From a virus: a stretch of 30,981 nt of DNA. The DNA lies in IMG/VR virus record IMGVR_UViG_3300009691_000004, positions 1 through 30,981 of that record. The stretch is one strand, 5' to 3'. Made by a program: the position numbers and the translations under genes. Position 1 is the first letter of the stretch, and the number at the start of each line of letters is the position of its first letter. The notes under the pieces are model-generated. The model was not told the origin of the DNA. It did not search any database and worked only from the letters and a program-made list of their open reading frames with translations. This document shows, in pieces, positions 24,094 through 30,069 of this stretch.

Positions 24094-24164
24094 ACCACCC
24101 TAAAGTGACTTGACCACCCTTTCTGAAAGATCGGGTACCACCCTAAAAATAGTACGACCACCCT
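24094..24164. repeat. Four ACCACCCT sites in an imperfect tandem repeat (iteron-like)
   Basis: ACCACCCT occurs at 24094, 24113, 24137 and 24157, all in one orientation, with spacings of 19, 24 and 20. They form two imperfect tandem copies of a unit of about 43 bp (24089-24131 and 24132-24174), each ending GAAAGATCG- or GGAAGATCG-like. They lie 30 bp after the RHH gene stop. Such arrays are typical of replication iterons or of multi-site operators. Confidence 0.75.
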
Positions 24165-24530
24165 TTTTGGAAGATCGAGTGGTTTTTTGTGGTGCGCAGG
24201 TGCGTGTGAGGGGGACCCTTTTCACTATATAAAAAAATAATGGAGTCCCGATTTTTCGGTCTGGGGTTTTCTCGTGAAACAAGGTCGCACAATATATCCC
24301 AGACAGCACAAAACACATCACTGACTGACGGTAGAACGTAAGCGTGGCTCTATCACACGTCATCATAAAATGTTGTATGATGTTTGACTTTGCGTATAAT
24401 TTATCTTATACGCAAGTTATCCACTTGACAAAAAAAATCTAAAAGAACATACTGTTTTCAACGTGTAAAGGCCTAAAAATCGCGGCCACACGCATGGGTC
24501 GATCAATTATTAGATAATCATAACCACATC
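24165..24530. promoter_or_regulatory. Control region before the early genes: palindrome and promoter
   Basis: 366 bp without a believable gene. It holds an AT-rich stretch near 24225-24240 and a perfect 10-bp inverted repeat TTGCGTATAA/TTATACGCAA (24390-24399 and 24406-24415), with a TTGACT directly before it. A promoter-like TTGACA (24425-24430) and CATACT (24448-24453) lie 17 bp apart. A near DnaA box TTATCCACT (8 of 9) is at 24417-24425. Another small palindrome, ATTAT-TAG-ATAAT, sits before the ATG at 24531. I infer rightward transcription of the early genes from here, with the palindrome as operator. Confidence 0.5.
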
Positions 24531-25013
24531 ATGAATAACAAAAAGGGCAACTGGCCGCCAGTCAAAGACGCCGCAATAGCACGAAGCATCGAGCGATGCT
24601 TCCGTCTCGGATCAATGGATCACCTCACACTTGACGCTTACAATTTCGTCATTAATATGGACGGGTTTATTGCGCACTACAACATAAACGGCTTTCGTGC
24701 CTATTATAGCGACCTGCGAGACTTTGCAGATAAAATACTGCGCGGCGGTTTACTTGCAGGTTCCACACGCGAGGATGAAGCAGCTTATTGCATGGATGCA
24801 GATTTTATCAAAGAATACGGCGAGGCACGCTGTGCAAGTAAGGCGCGCGCTATAAAAGCGATCGTCTCCCTTACTCAAGGATACCGAGCGAAAACCGAGA
24901 CACAAGGCGCGCAAAACGATAAAAACGAAATCGAACTTTTGGCCGAGTGCGTCAAAAGAGCACGAGGAGATGCGACATTCGCGCGGCAATTTTTATCAAC
25001 GCTGCTGCGCTAA
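24531..25013 (+). CDS. Early protein, unknown
   Basis: 160 residues, first gene after the control region; no Shine-Dalgarno. The protein is mixed: KDAAIARSIERCFRLGSMDH, then LDAYNFVINMDGFIAHYNIN with aromatic residues, FRAYYSDLRDFADKILRGGL, and a helical C-terminal half (ARAIKAIVSLTQGYRAK, IELLAECVKRARGDATFARQ). No known motif or membrane segment. As the first early gene it could counter a host defence or alter host functions, but this is only position. Confidence 0.6.
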   Translation: MNNKKGNWPPVKDAAIARSIERCFRLGSMDHLTLDAYNFVINMDGFIAHYNINGFRAYYSDLRDFADKILRGGLLAGSTREDEAAYCMDADFIKEYGEARCASKARAIKAIVSLTQGYRAKTETQGAQNDKNEIELLAECVKRARGDATFARQFLSTLLR

Positions 25014-25045
25014 CACACAGCAACATCAAGGTTACCGCATAGCAT

Positions 25046-25095
25046 GGCTCTTGATACAGCGCGCAAACTGTACTTGCGCGCTGTAATGAGGAGCT
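25046..25095 (+). ncRNA. Structured RNA motif, copy A
   Basis: Outer stem GGCTC (25046-25050) with GAGCT (25091-25095, one G-U); internal loop TTGATA / TAATGAG; inner stem CAGCGCGCAA/TTGCGCGCTG (25057-25066 and 25074-25083), a perfect 10 bp with 7-nt loop ACTGTAC. The same architecture with different stem sequences occurs at 26153-26213 and 27110-27159. It lies 33 nt after the 24531 gene's stop. Changes in the outer stem and the internal loop keep pairing, which supports selection for RNA structure. Confidence 0.7.
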
Positions 25096-25138
25096 CATAC
25101 TTCTCTGGAGCTAGCGTCCAAAGTCGCTACTGCTCCTC
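25088..25138 (+). promoter_or_regulatory. Alternative stem competing with RNA copy A
   Basis: GAGGAGC (25088-25094), the 3' side of the outer stem of copy A, is also perfectly complementary to GCTCCTC (25132-25138). Inside is a further perfect hairpin TAGCG/CGCTA (25112-25116 and 25125-25129). The RNA can therefore switch between two folds ahead of the 25175 gene, as riboswitches and attenuators do. Confidence 0.45.
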
Positions 25139-25174
25139 TACTGGTCGAAGCATTACTAACCAAACAAAAAAAAT

Positions 25175-25726
25175 ATGTCAAAAAATTTCCAGATACTTGC
25201 AGGGGAGACACACGACGGAGAACTGTATTTTGTCGAAGTTGCGCCAGTAAGCGCGGAGCATACATATTTTGCTATAGGCGGCTTTACAGTGCGTCCAACT
25301 AAAAAAAGCGAAGCTTTGGAGCGATGCCGCGAACAACTAGAGGACGACGTGAAACTATGGCGGGGTGCGGTCGCGGCGGGTTATACGCAACTGGGACATC
25401 AAGACTGGGTGCAGTATGTACTGGCGACAGACGGCGAGCTTGCGGGTTTTGATAACTCGCTCTATGCAGAAGAACTGGAGGTGAACGGTGATCAATGGCT
25501 TTTTGAAAGCGGCAGTTGTGGGCAGCATCATGAGCAGAACTTGAAACGTTACTATATACCAGAAGTGTATTTTGATAAGTTGCTGGCCATGTGGAAGACG
25601 CATCACCTAAAAAAAGAAAATCCGCTGGGACTCACGGGACTACTGGATGACTTACGAGTAGAGGGCTGGACGCATAAGAATACACAGACGGCTTTTATCA
25701 CGGAAACGATAAAGAGCATTGAGTAA
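25175..25726 (+). CDS. Early protein, unknown
   Basis: 183 residues after an A-rich leader with no Shine-Dalgarno. A strand-rich start (MSKNFQILAGETHDGELYFV, THTYFAIGGFTV-like) is followed by a helix with many charged residues (SEALERCREQLEDDVKLWRG), then HQDWVQYVLATDGELAGF, and WLFESGSCGQHHEQNLKRYY near 108-128, where a Cys and paired His residues could bind metal. The C-terminal part is helical. No family recognised. It lies downstream of structured RNA copy A and its alternative fold, so its translation may be controlled by it. Confidence 0.6.
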   Translation: MSKNFQILAGETHDGELYFVEVAPVSAEHTYFAIGGFTVRPTKKSEALERCREQLEDDVKLWRGAVAAGYTQLGHQDWVQYVLATDGELAGFDNSLYAEELEVNGDQWLFESGSCGQHHEQNLKRYYIPEVYFDKLLAMWKTHHLKKENPLGLTGLLDDLRVEGWTHKNTQTAFITETIKSIE

Positions 25727-25803
25727 CAAAAAAAAACGACGCAGTATGTATGCGGCGCACAAAAGGTCGGTTTTTACTGGCTCGTTAAAAAACAAAAAAC
25801 ATC

Positions 25804-26151
25804 ATGACAGCAGTACAACTAACAGGGCTCGCTCACGAACTGCACAAGGCGATGCTTGTGCATAAACTCGCAGACAAAGACGCGGCCGATTGGTACGACA
25901 GGGTAGACAAGTTGAACGATTGTCTGGGCGAAGTCGGCGCAGAGGTAAATCTTGACTGGCACTGTACAGACATGGACGGTTATGTCGAGGTCTCTTACTG
26001 GAGCGCGAAGTTACGCCATAACATAACGCTTGACGCGGACGCATGGACTGAATACGAAACGCTGGAGGAATTAGCAAGAGAACTTGTACGCTACAACGAC
26101 AAGGCACGGACGCTAGAGGATCGAATACAACTGACGCCAGAGGTAGTCTAG
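25804..26151 (+). CDS. Small acidic early protein, unknown
   Basis: 115 residues; the leader is almost pure A with no Shine-Dalgarno. Helical start (LTGLAHELHKAMLVHKLADK), then DAADWYDRVDKLNDCLGEVG, a strand pair (EVNLDWHCTDMDGYVEVSYW) and a C-terminal helix (EYETLEELARELVRYNDKAR). The composition is acidic with several Trp. Small acidic early proteins of phages often act as DNA mimics or inhibitors; that is a general observation, not evidence here. RNA copy B begins 1 nt after its stop. Confidence 0.58.
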   Translation: MTAVQLTGLAHELHKAMLVHKLADKDAADWYDRVDKLNDCLGEVGAEVNLDWHCTDMDGYVEVSYWSAKLRHNITLDADAWTEYETLEELARELVRYNDKARTLEDRIQLTPEVV

Positions 26152-26152
26152 T

Positions 26153-26213
26153 CGGCTCTTGGTAGTGTGCGGAGTGCTCGCAAGAGCGGCACACGCACAC
26201 TAGCGAGGAGCTG
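26153..26213 (+). ncRNA. Structured RNA motif, copy B
   Basis: Outer stem CGGCTC (26153-26158) with GAGCTG (26208-26213, one G-U); internal loop TTGGTA / TAGCGAG; inner stem GTGTGCG/CGCACAC (26165-26171 and 26194-26200). Inside is a further hairpin GCTC-GCAA-GAGC (26176-26187) with a GNRA-type tetraloop. It starts right after the stop of the 25804 gene and lies 47 nt before the clamp-like gene. GCAAGG follows the outer stem, as in copy C. Confidence 0.7.
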
Positions 26214-26260
26214 CAAGGTCGAGCGGTGGCCAGTGTTAGCAACAAATAAAAAAAACTAGC

Positions 26261-26860
26261 ATGCTGTATAACAAAAACAATTTATCCGTTGCAAAAATCG
26301 CAAGCGTGAACGCTCTTAAACCAGAACTGGCAAGCGTACTTTTTACGAAGACGCACACGGCTGCTACGGACGGCTTTCGCTTGCTGGAGATGTCAGTAGA
26401 CGCGAGCGCGAACATTGAGGACTATCCGCAAGCGAACGGTGTGAGTGCCATGCGCGGGTTTAAGCCCTTTCTGGTAAACGCAAAGGCACTCGCGGAGGTA
26501 AAGCCGCCGACAAAAACGAGCTTGCCGATACTCCAGTATGTGGCGATCAAGCATGTGGATCAAACGCGCGTGGAGTTTGTAAGCATGACTGGAGACATGG
26601 AGGCACACGTTTCGACTGTGCGGCGTGTTGAGGGTGAGTTTCCGAACTATGAGCCGCTCTTTCCTGCGGGCGAACCAGTAGCGAGTGTGCGGGTGAACGG
26701 CGTATATCTTGCAGAGTTGGCGAAACTCATGGGAGACATGTTAAAACTTCAAGTTTTGGATATAGAGTTTTATGGCGCAGGCAAACCGCTTGTGCTCCAT
26801 GCCGAGAGCGAGCACGGGCGACAAAAGTCGAGAGCATTACTCATGCCGATAAGGATATAA
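26261..26860 (+). CDS. Shortened beta-sliding-clamp-like protein
   Basis: 199 residues, about half the usual DnaN length (about 370). Recognisable phrases of the bacterial clamp occur in order: KTHTAATDGFRLLEM near 29-43 (compare ATDGHRLA), FLVNAKALAEV near 70, STVRRVEGEFPNYEPLFPAG near 116-136 (compare the VDGRFPDY-x4-P that links domains 2 and 3), VNGVYLAELAKLMGD near 144, and ALLMPIRI at the C-terminus (compare YVVMPMRL). It seems to retain domain 2 and part of domain 3. It may form a ring of more subunits or act as a decoy or adaptor for host polymerase. It has an A-rich leader and no Shine-Dalgarno. Similarity is by eye and should be tested by structure. Confidence 0.65.
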   Translation: MLYNKNNLSVAKIASVNALKPELASVLFTKTHTAATDGFRLLEMSVDASANIEDYPQANGVSAMRGFKPFLVNAKALAEVKPPTKTSLPILQYVAIKHVDQTRVEFVSMTGDMEAHVSTVRRVEGEFPNYEPLFPAGEPVASVRVNGVYLAELAKLMGDMLKLQVLDIEFYGAGKPLVLHAESEHGRQKSRALLMPIRI

Positions 26861-26864
26861 AAAT

Positions 26865-27107
26865 ATGCGAACGCTAACATTGAAGCAAAAAAAGATGCTC
26901 GTGGCGTGGGCGAACATGCATCTGCGAAAAGAGTCTATGTTTGACAGGGCGGACGAGATTGACAGCGAGACATACGACGCAATCAACGCGGTCAATCCGT
27001 GTGAGATATTTTACCAGAACGCAAACCACCTCCTTGAGCAGTTGCGGCCGGTATACAAGAGAGGGTCGAGCGCGTTTGGAATTGTCGGGTGGCAAGTACC
27101 ACAATAG
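26865..27107 (+). CDS. Small early protein, unknown
   Basis: 80 residues, 4 nt after the clamp-like gene, with AAGGAT 8 nt before the ATG, so it is probably co-translated. A helical, basic start (LTLKQKKMLVAWANMHLRKE) leads to an acidic middle (MFDRADEIDSETYDAINAVN) and YQNANHLLEQLRPVYKRGSS, ending FGIVGWQVPQ. No motif recognised. Pairing with the clamp-like gene suggests a replication-related partner. RNA copy C starts 2 nt after its stop. Confidence 0.58.
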   Translation: MRTLTLKQKKMLVAWANMHLRKESMFDRADEIDSETYDAINAVNPCEIFYQNANHLLEQLRPVYKRGSSAFGIVGWQVPQ

Positions 27108-27109
27108 AT

Positions 27110-27159
27110 GGCTCTTGGTAGTGTGCGGGACATCACTTCCCGCACACTAACGAGGAGCC
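27110..27159 (+). ncRNA. Structured RNA motif, copy C
   Basis: Outer stem GGCTC (27110-27114) with GAGCC (27155-27159), fully Watson-Crick; internal loop TTGGTA / TAACGAG; inner stem GTGTGCGGGA/TCCCGCACAC (27121-27130 and 27138-27147), 10 bp, loop CATCACT. As in copy A the inner loop has 7 nt. GCAAGG follows the outer stem. It lies 2 nt after the stop of the gene before it. Confidence 0.7.
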
Positions 27160-27188
27160 GCAAGGAGACGTTATGAGAATGGGTTGTA

Positions 27189-27236
27189 TGAGGGTCGCTG
27201 ACACGCTACCCCTCAATCATGCAACTGCTGGCATGA
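27189..27236 (+). other. Two further hairpins after RNA copy C
   Basis: TGAGGG (27189-27194) pairs with CCCTCA (27210-27215), with weaker pairing inside, and TCATGC (27217-27222) pairs perfectly with GCATGA (27231-27236). They stand next to each other without a T-tract. With copy C they make a structured stretch of about 125 nt with no clear gene, perhaps one larger RNA. Confidence 0.4.
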
Positions 27237-27265
27237 CGCTCTAAACGGACGACTCGACACTGTGG

Positions 27266-27583
27266 ATGGCTGGATGCGTTGTCTTCAGTAGCCCCGTCTG
27301 GCGAAATATGGGGTGGCGATCCGGAATAGACGGGTACACTGCATATCGCGCTCGTCGCTGTGTGCTAGATGTCTTGAGCATCGTATCAAGGAGTAAATAT
27401 ATCGAGGTCGGTTGTGCGGTACCGGTAACAAAAGCCGCAAAGGTTTGCAAGCACCTTTTAATCGGCGCAGCTCACGTACAAGCGAGCGGTGCGGATTGCG
27501 AAAAATTGCGCTTTGACAACTCACGGCAACCGGTTATGCGGGGAGCAATCCGTAGCGTGGCCGATTTTGCTGTGAGTGAATGA
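27266..27583 (+). CDS. Hypothetical protein, doubtful
   Basis: A 105-codon frame between RNA copy C and the recombinase. The C-terminal 70 residues look more protein-like than the start (RSKYIEVGCAVPVTKAAKV, HLLIGAAHVQASGADCEKLR), so the true start may lie further in. No Shine-Dalgarno, no motif, and it is in another frame from the recombinase, so it is not that protein's missing N-terminus. It may be a real small gene or chance; the gap would otherwise be about 460 bp of non-coding DNA. Confidence 0.35.
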   Translation: MAGCVVFSSPVWRNMGWRSGIDGYTAYRARRCVLDVLSIVSRSKYIEVGCAVPVTKAAKVCKHLLIGAAHVQASGADCEKLRFDNSRQPVMRGAIRSVADFAVSE

Positions 27584-27621
27584 AAGCGCAATAGGGCTCT
27601 GCGGCCGGAAAATATCGAAGT

Positions 27622-28194
27622 ATGAAAAAACAAAAACGAGAAATAGTATTTTTGAAGCGCACGGATGTTGAGAAGATCATCAAGCGCATCGCGCCATACG
27701 GCGATCGCAATCTCCGTGACCGCGCGCTTCTTGAGACGCTTTTTTCTACTGGCCTTCGGATCAGCGAGGCGCTTGCGCTCCACACGACGGATTTTGAATG
27801 GGACACGACAGACTGGATGCGGGAGACAAAAGAACTTTCGATCATTGGGAAGGGTGGCCGGAAGCGGGTGGTGTTTTTCTCCACGCGTTGCCTCAAGGCG
27901 ATCCATGCGTATCTAAAAGCGCGCCGCGTGCGTGAGAGCGAGACCCGGGTTTTTCCGGTCAAGGTGCGAAACGCGCAGTATATCGTGAAGGTGCGGGCGA
28001 AGGACGCGGGACTCTCCAGCACGCTCACGCCGCATTCGTTTCGCCATAGTTTTGCGACTGATCTATTGCAGCGCGGAGTAAACCTGCTCTACGTCAAGGA
28101 GTTTTTAGGCCACGCGGACATTAGCACGACGAGTCGGTATCTGCACACCACAAACAAGGAGTTGTATGACTTGCATAAGAAGCTACACGTATGA
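27622..28194 (+). CDS. Tyrosine recombinase, catalytic domain only
   Basis: 190 residues, against about 300 for XerC/D; about the size of FimB/FimE (about 200). All catalytic residues are visible: R46 in STGLRISEAL, K77 in IIGKGGRKRVV, H138 and R141 in PHSFRHSFATDLL, H164 in FLGHADISTTSRY and the nucleophile Y173. The usual N-terminal core-binding domain is missing. It cuts and rejoins DNA through a 3'-phosphotyrosine, for integration, dimer resolution or inversion. No att site could be identified. Its last codon overlaps the helicase start (ATGA, 28191-28194), so both are translated together. Confidence 0.88.
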   Translation: MKKQKREIVFLKRTDVEKIIKRIAPYGDRNLRDRALLETLFSTGLRISEALALHTTDFEWDTTDWMRETKELSIIGKGGRKRVVFFSTRCLKAIHAYLKARRVRESETRVFPVKVRNAQYIVKVRAKDAGLSSTLTPHSFRHSFATDLLQRGVNLLYVKEFLGHADISTTSRYLHTTNKELYDLHKKLHV

Positions 28195-29807
28195 AGGTTG
28201 AAAAAAACGGAAACTATCTTGAAATATCGTTCGCGTATAATCCACAGCTCGTCTCATGGATGAAGACTTTTGAGAACCGTGTCTTTGACGCGCGCCGGAG
28301 AGTGTGGCTACTGCCGCTTGCAGGTTCTCGGGACGCACTTAAGCGTCTCGCGGCGCGCGGGTTTACGATCATGCCGGAGGTTGAGTTGGAGCTCAATCTG
28401 GACGCTTCGCGCGCGCGTGAGGCGGAGCGGATTGCCATGCTCTCGACGATTGAGATCGACTCTCCCTTGCCGCTCTTTCCCTACCAGAAGGTCGGGGTGG
28501 CGTTTCTCTCTACAATCGGTTCCGGGTTGCTTGGTGATGAGATGGGACTTGGCAAAACGGTGCAGGCTCTCGGCGTGTGCGAAGAGGTAGAAGCGCAGAA
28601 GGTGCTCGTGTTTGCGCCCTCGGCGGTGAAATGGCAGTGGGCGGGAGAGATCGAGAAGTTTATCCCGGGCGCATCGATTGCGGTGATCGAGGGTGCGGTG
28701 GACAAACGCGTTGAGATGTGGAAAAAAGAGGCGCGTTTCTATGTGGTGAACTATGAGTTGCTGCTGCGGGATTTCGGGATGATCAGCGCTCGTGTCTGGG
28801 ACATCATCATCGCGGACGAGGCGACGAAGATCAGCAACCCCACGACAAAACAGAGCAAGGCGATCAAGAAGCTGCGCGCGAAGCGTCGGATCGCCATGAC
28901 CGGCACGCCGGTCAGCAACAGGGCGAACGAGATTTGGAATATCATTGACTTTTGTCAGCCCGGTGCGTTCGGAAACTACTGGGCGTTCCTGAACCGATAT
29001 TGCCTCAAGAACCGGTTGGGCGGGATATTCGGGTATCAGAACATGGACGAGTTGGGGAACCGACTCAAGCGATACATGATACGGCGGCTCAAGAAGGAGG
29101 TGTTGCCGGACTTGCCGGCAAAGATTGTAACGGACATACCGTTTGATATGAGCAACAAGGAGCTGGCACTCTATCGGAATATCAAGAAGGAGATATTGTT
29201 CGAGATCGAGAAACAGGATATTTCGAAATTGCATACTCCGATGAGCATACAGTACACGTTGGTCAAGATGCTTCGGCTCCGGCAGCTTGCAGACAGTATG
29301 GAATTGCTCGGGCAGAATGTGCAGTCGTCGAAAATGGAGGTTTTGTGCGAATTATTGGAAGAAAACGTGCAAAATGGACGAAAGGCCATCGTTTTTACCG
29401 GTTTTTCGCAGATGGCGGACATTATTGAGCGCGAACTCATGGTTTGTGGGTACAGTCCACTCAAGATTTCCGGTTCGATCAAGGAGGAGTATCACGAGGT
29501 GGTGCGGAAGTTTAACGAGATTGAGGAACATAAGGTGTTGGTGATGACGAGCGCCGGGCAATTTGGCCTCAACATTCAGCGTGCCTCGGTTATTTTTCAC
29601 TATGATCAAGAATGGTCACTTGCAAAGATGGAACAGCGTGAAGGTCGAGCGCATCGCTACGGGCAAAAAGACACGGTACTGGCCTATAACTTGCTGGCAC
29701 GGGGCACGGTGGATGAGTATGTGAAACGGATACTCTTTGACAAGAAGAAACTGGCGGAAAGTATCCTCATGGACGACGTTATGGCGATGCTCCGTCATGG
29801 CGACTAA
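28191..29807 (+). CDS. SNF2-family DNA helicase/translocase
   Basis: 538 residues. The N-terminal 60 residues (FAYNPQLVSWMKTFENRVFD, RRRVWLLPLAG) resemble the small HARP-like module found before phage SNF2 domains. The motor has Q-like LFPYQKVGVAFL (95-106), Walker A GDEMGLGKT (115-123), Ia VLVFAPSAVKWQW (138-150), motif II DEAT (209-212), III MTGTPVSNR (236-244), V TSAGQFGLNIQ (453-463) and VI QREGRAHRYGQ (482-492), with arginines 486 and 489. This set is diagnostic of SNF2-type ATPases that move along duplex DNA without classical unwinding. Co-translation with a recombinase suggests a role in replication fork or recombination work. Confidence 0.9.
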   Translation: MKVEKNGNYLEISFAYNPQLVSWMKTFENRVFDARRRVWLLPLAGSRDALKRLAARGFTIMPEVELELNLDASRAREAERIAMLSTIEIDSPLPLFPYQKVGVAFLSTIGSGLLGDEMGLGKTVQALGVCEEVEAQKVLVFAPSAVKWQWAGEIEKFIPGASIAVIEGAVDKRVEMWKKEARFYVVNYELLLRDFGMISARVWDIIIADEATKISNPTTKQSKAIKKLRAKRRIAMTGTPVSNRANEIWNIIDFCQPGAFGNYWAFLNRYCLKNRLGGIFGYQNMDELGNRLKRYMIRRLKKEVLPDLPAKIVTDIPFDMSNKELALYRNIKKEILFEIEKQDISKLHTPMSIQYTLVKMLRLRQLADSMELLGQNVQSSKMEVLCELLEENVQNGRKAIVFTGFSQMADIIERELMVCGYSPLKISGSIKEEYHEVVRKFNEIEEHKVLVMTSAGQFGLNIQRASVIFHYDQEWSLAKMEQREGRAHRYGQKDTVLAYNLLARGTVDEYVKRILFDKKKLAESILMDDVMAMLRHGD

Positions 29808-30069
29808 TATGTTCGGCCACCACACGGTCAGATTTTGCAAGGTGTGTCATGTGCCGTTCCGAATCCAAAGGAGCGGCAACAATTTGGGCCTTTGTTACCC
29901 GCACCGCAAGGAGGAAAAGCGCCGGCGCGCCGCGCCACTCTTGGCGCAAGCGCGCGCCGAGACGCAGCGCCGGTACATGCTGGCGATGCTTAAAACACAC
30001 CCGGATCTCCCGGCAGAGGCCCTTGATCCGCCTCTACGTTTGCCGCGGCTTCGGCATTGTATTCCGTGA
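29797..30069 (+). CDS. Small zinc-knuckle protein
   Basis: 90 residues from ATG 29797, overlapping the helicase stop by 11 nt; a second ATG at 29809 is also possible. The N-terminal half has a CxxC and CxxH pair (FCKVCHVPFRIQRSGNNLG then LCYPHRKEE), C-x2-C-x14-C-x2-H, which should bind zinc. A basic helix follows (KRRRAAPLLAQARAETQRRY). It may bind nucleic acid as a helper of the helicase or recombinase. Its 3' end overlaps the convergent ATPase-like gene by 80 bp, so part of this frame could be fortuitous. Confidence 0.6.
   Translation: MATNMFGHHTVRFCKVCHVPFRIQRSGNNLGLCYPHRKEEKRRRAAPLLAQARAETQRRYMLAMLKTHPDLPAEALDPPLRLPRLRHCIP

Noticed and set aside
24094-24164. ACCACCCT array as a small CRISPR
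   Set aside because: Repeats are 8 bp with gaps of 11-16 bp, far too short; no cas genes.
24100-24366. 88-residue frame on the minus strand
   Set aside because: It runs through the ACCACCCT array and AT-rich control DNA, has no ribosome site and no protein-like pattern.
27110-27159. RNA copies A-C as tRNAs
   Set aside because: They begin GGCTC and have a closing stem, but there is no anticodon arm, no T-arm and no CCA-compatible acceptor; the internal loop is shared instead.
28308-29234. 308-residue frame on the minus strand
   Set aside because: Antisense to the SNF2 helicase, whose motifs are all intact; no motifs in the shadow.
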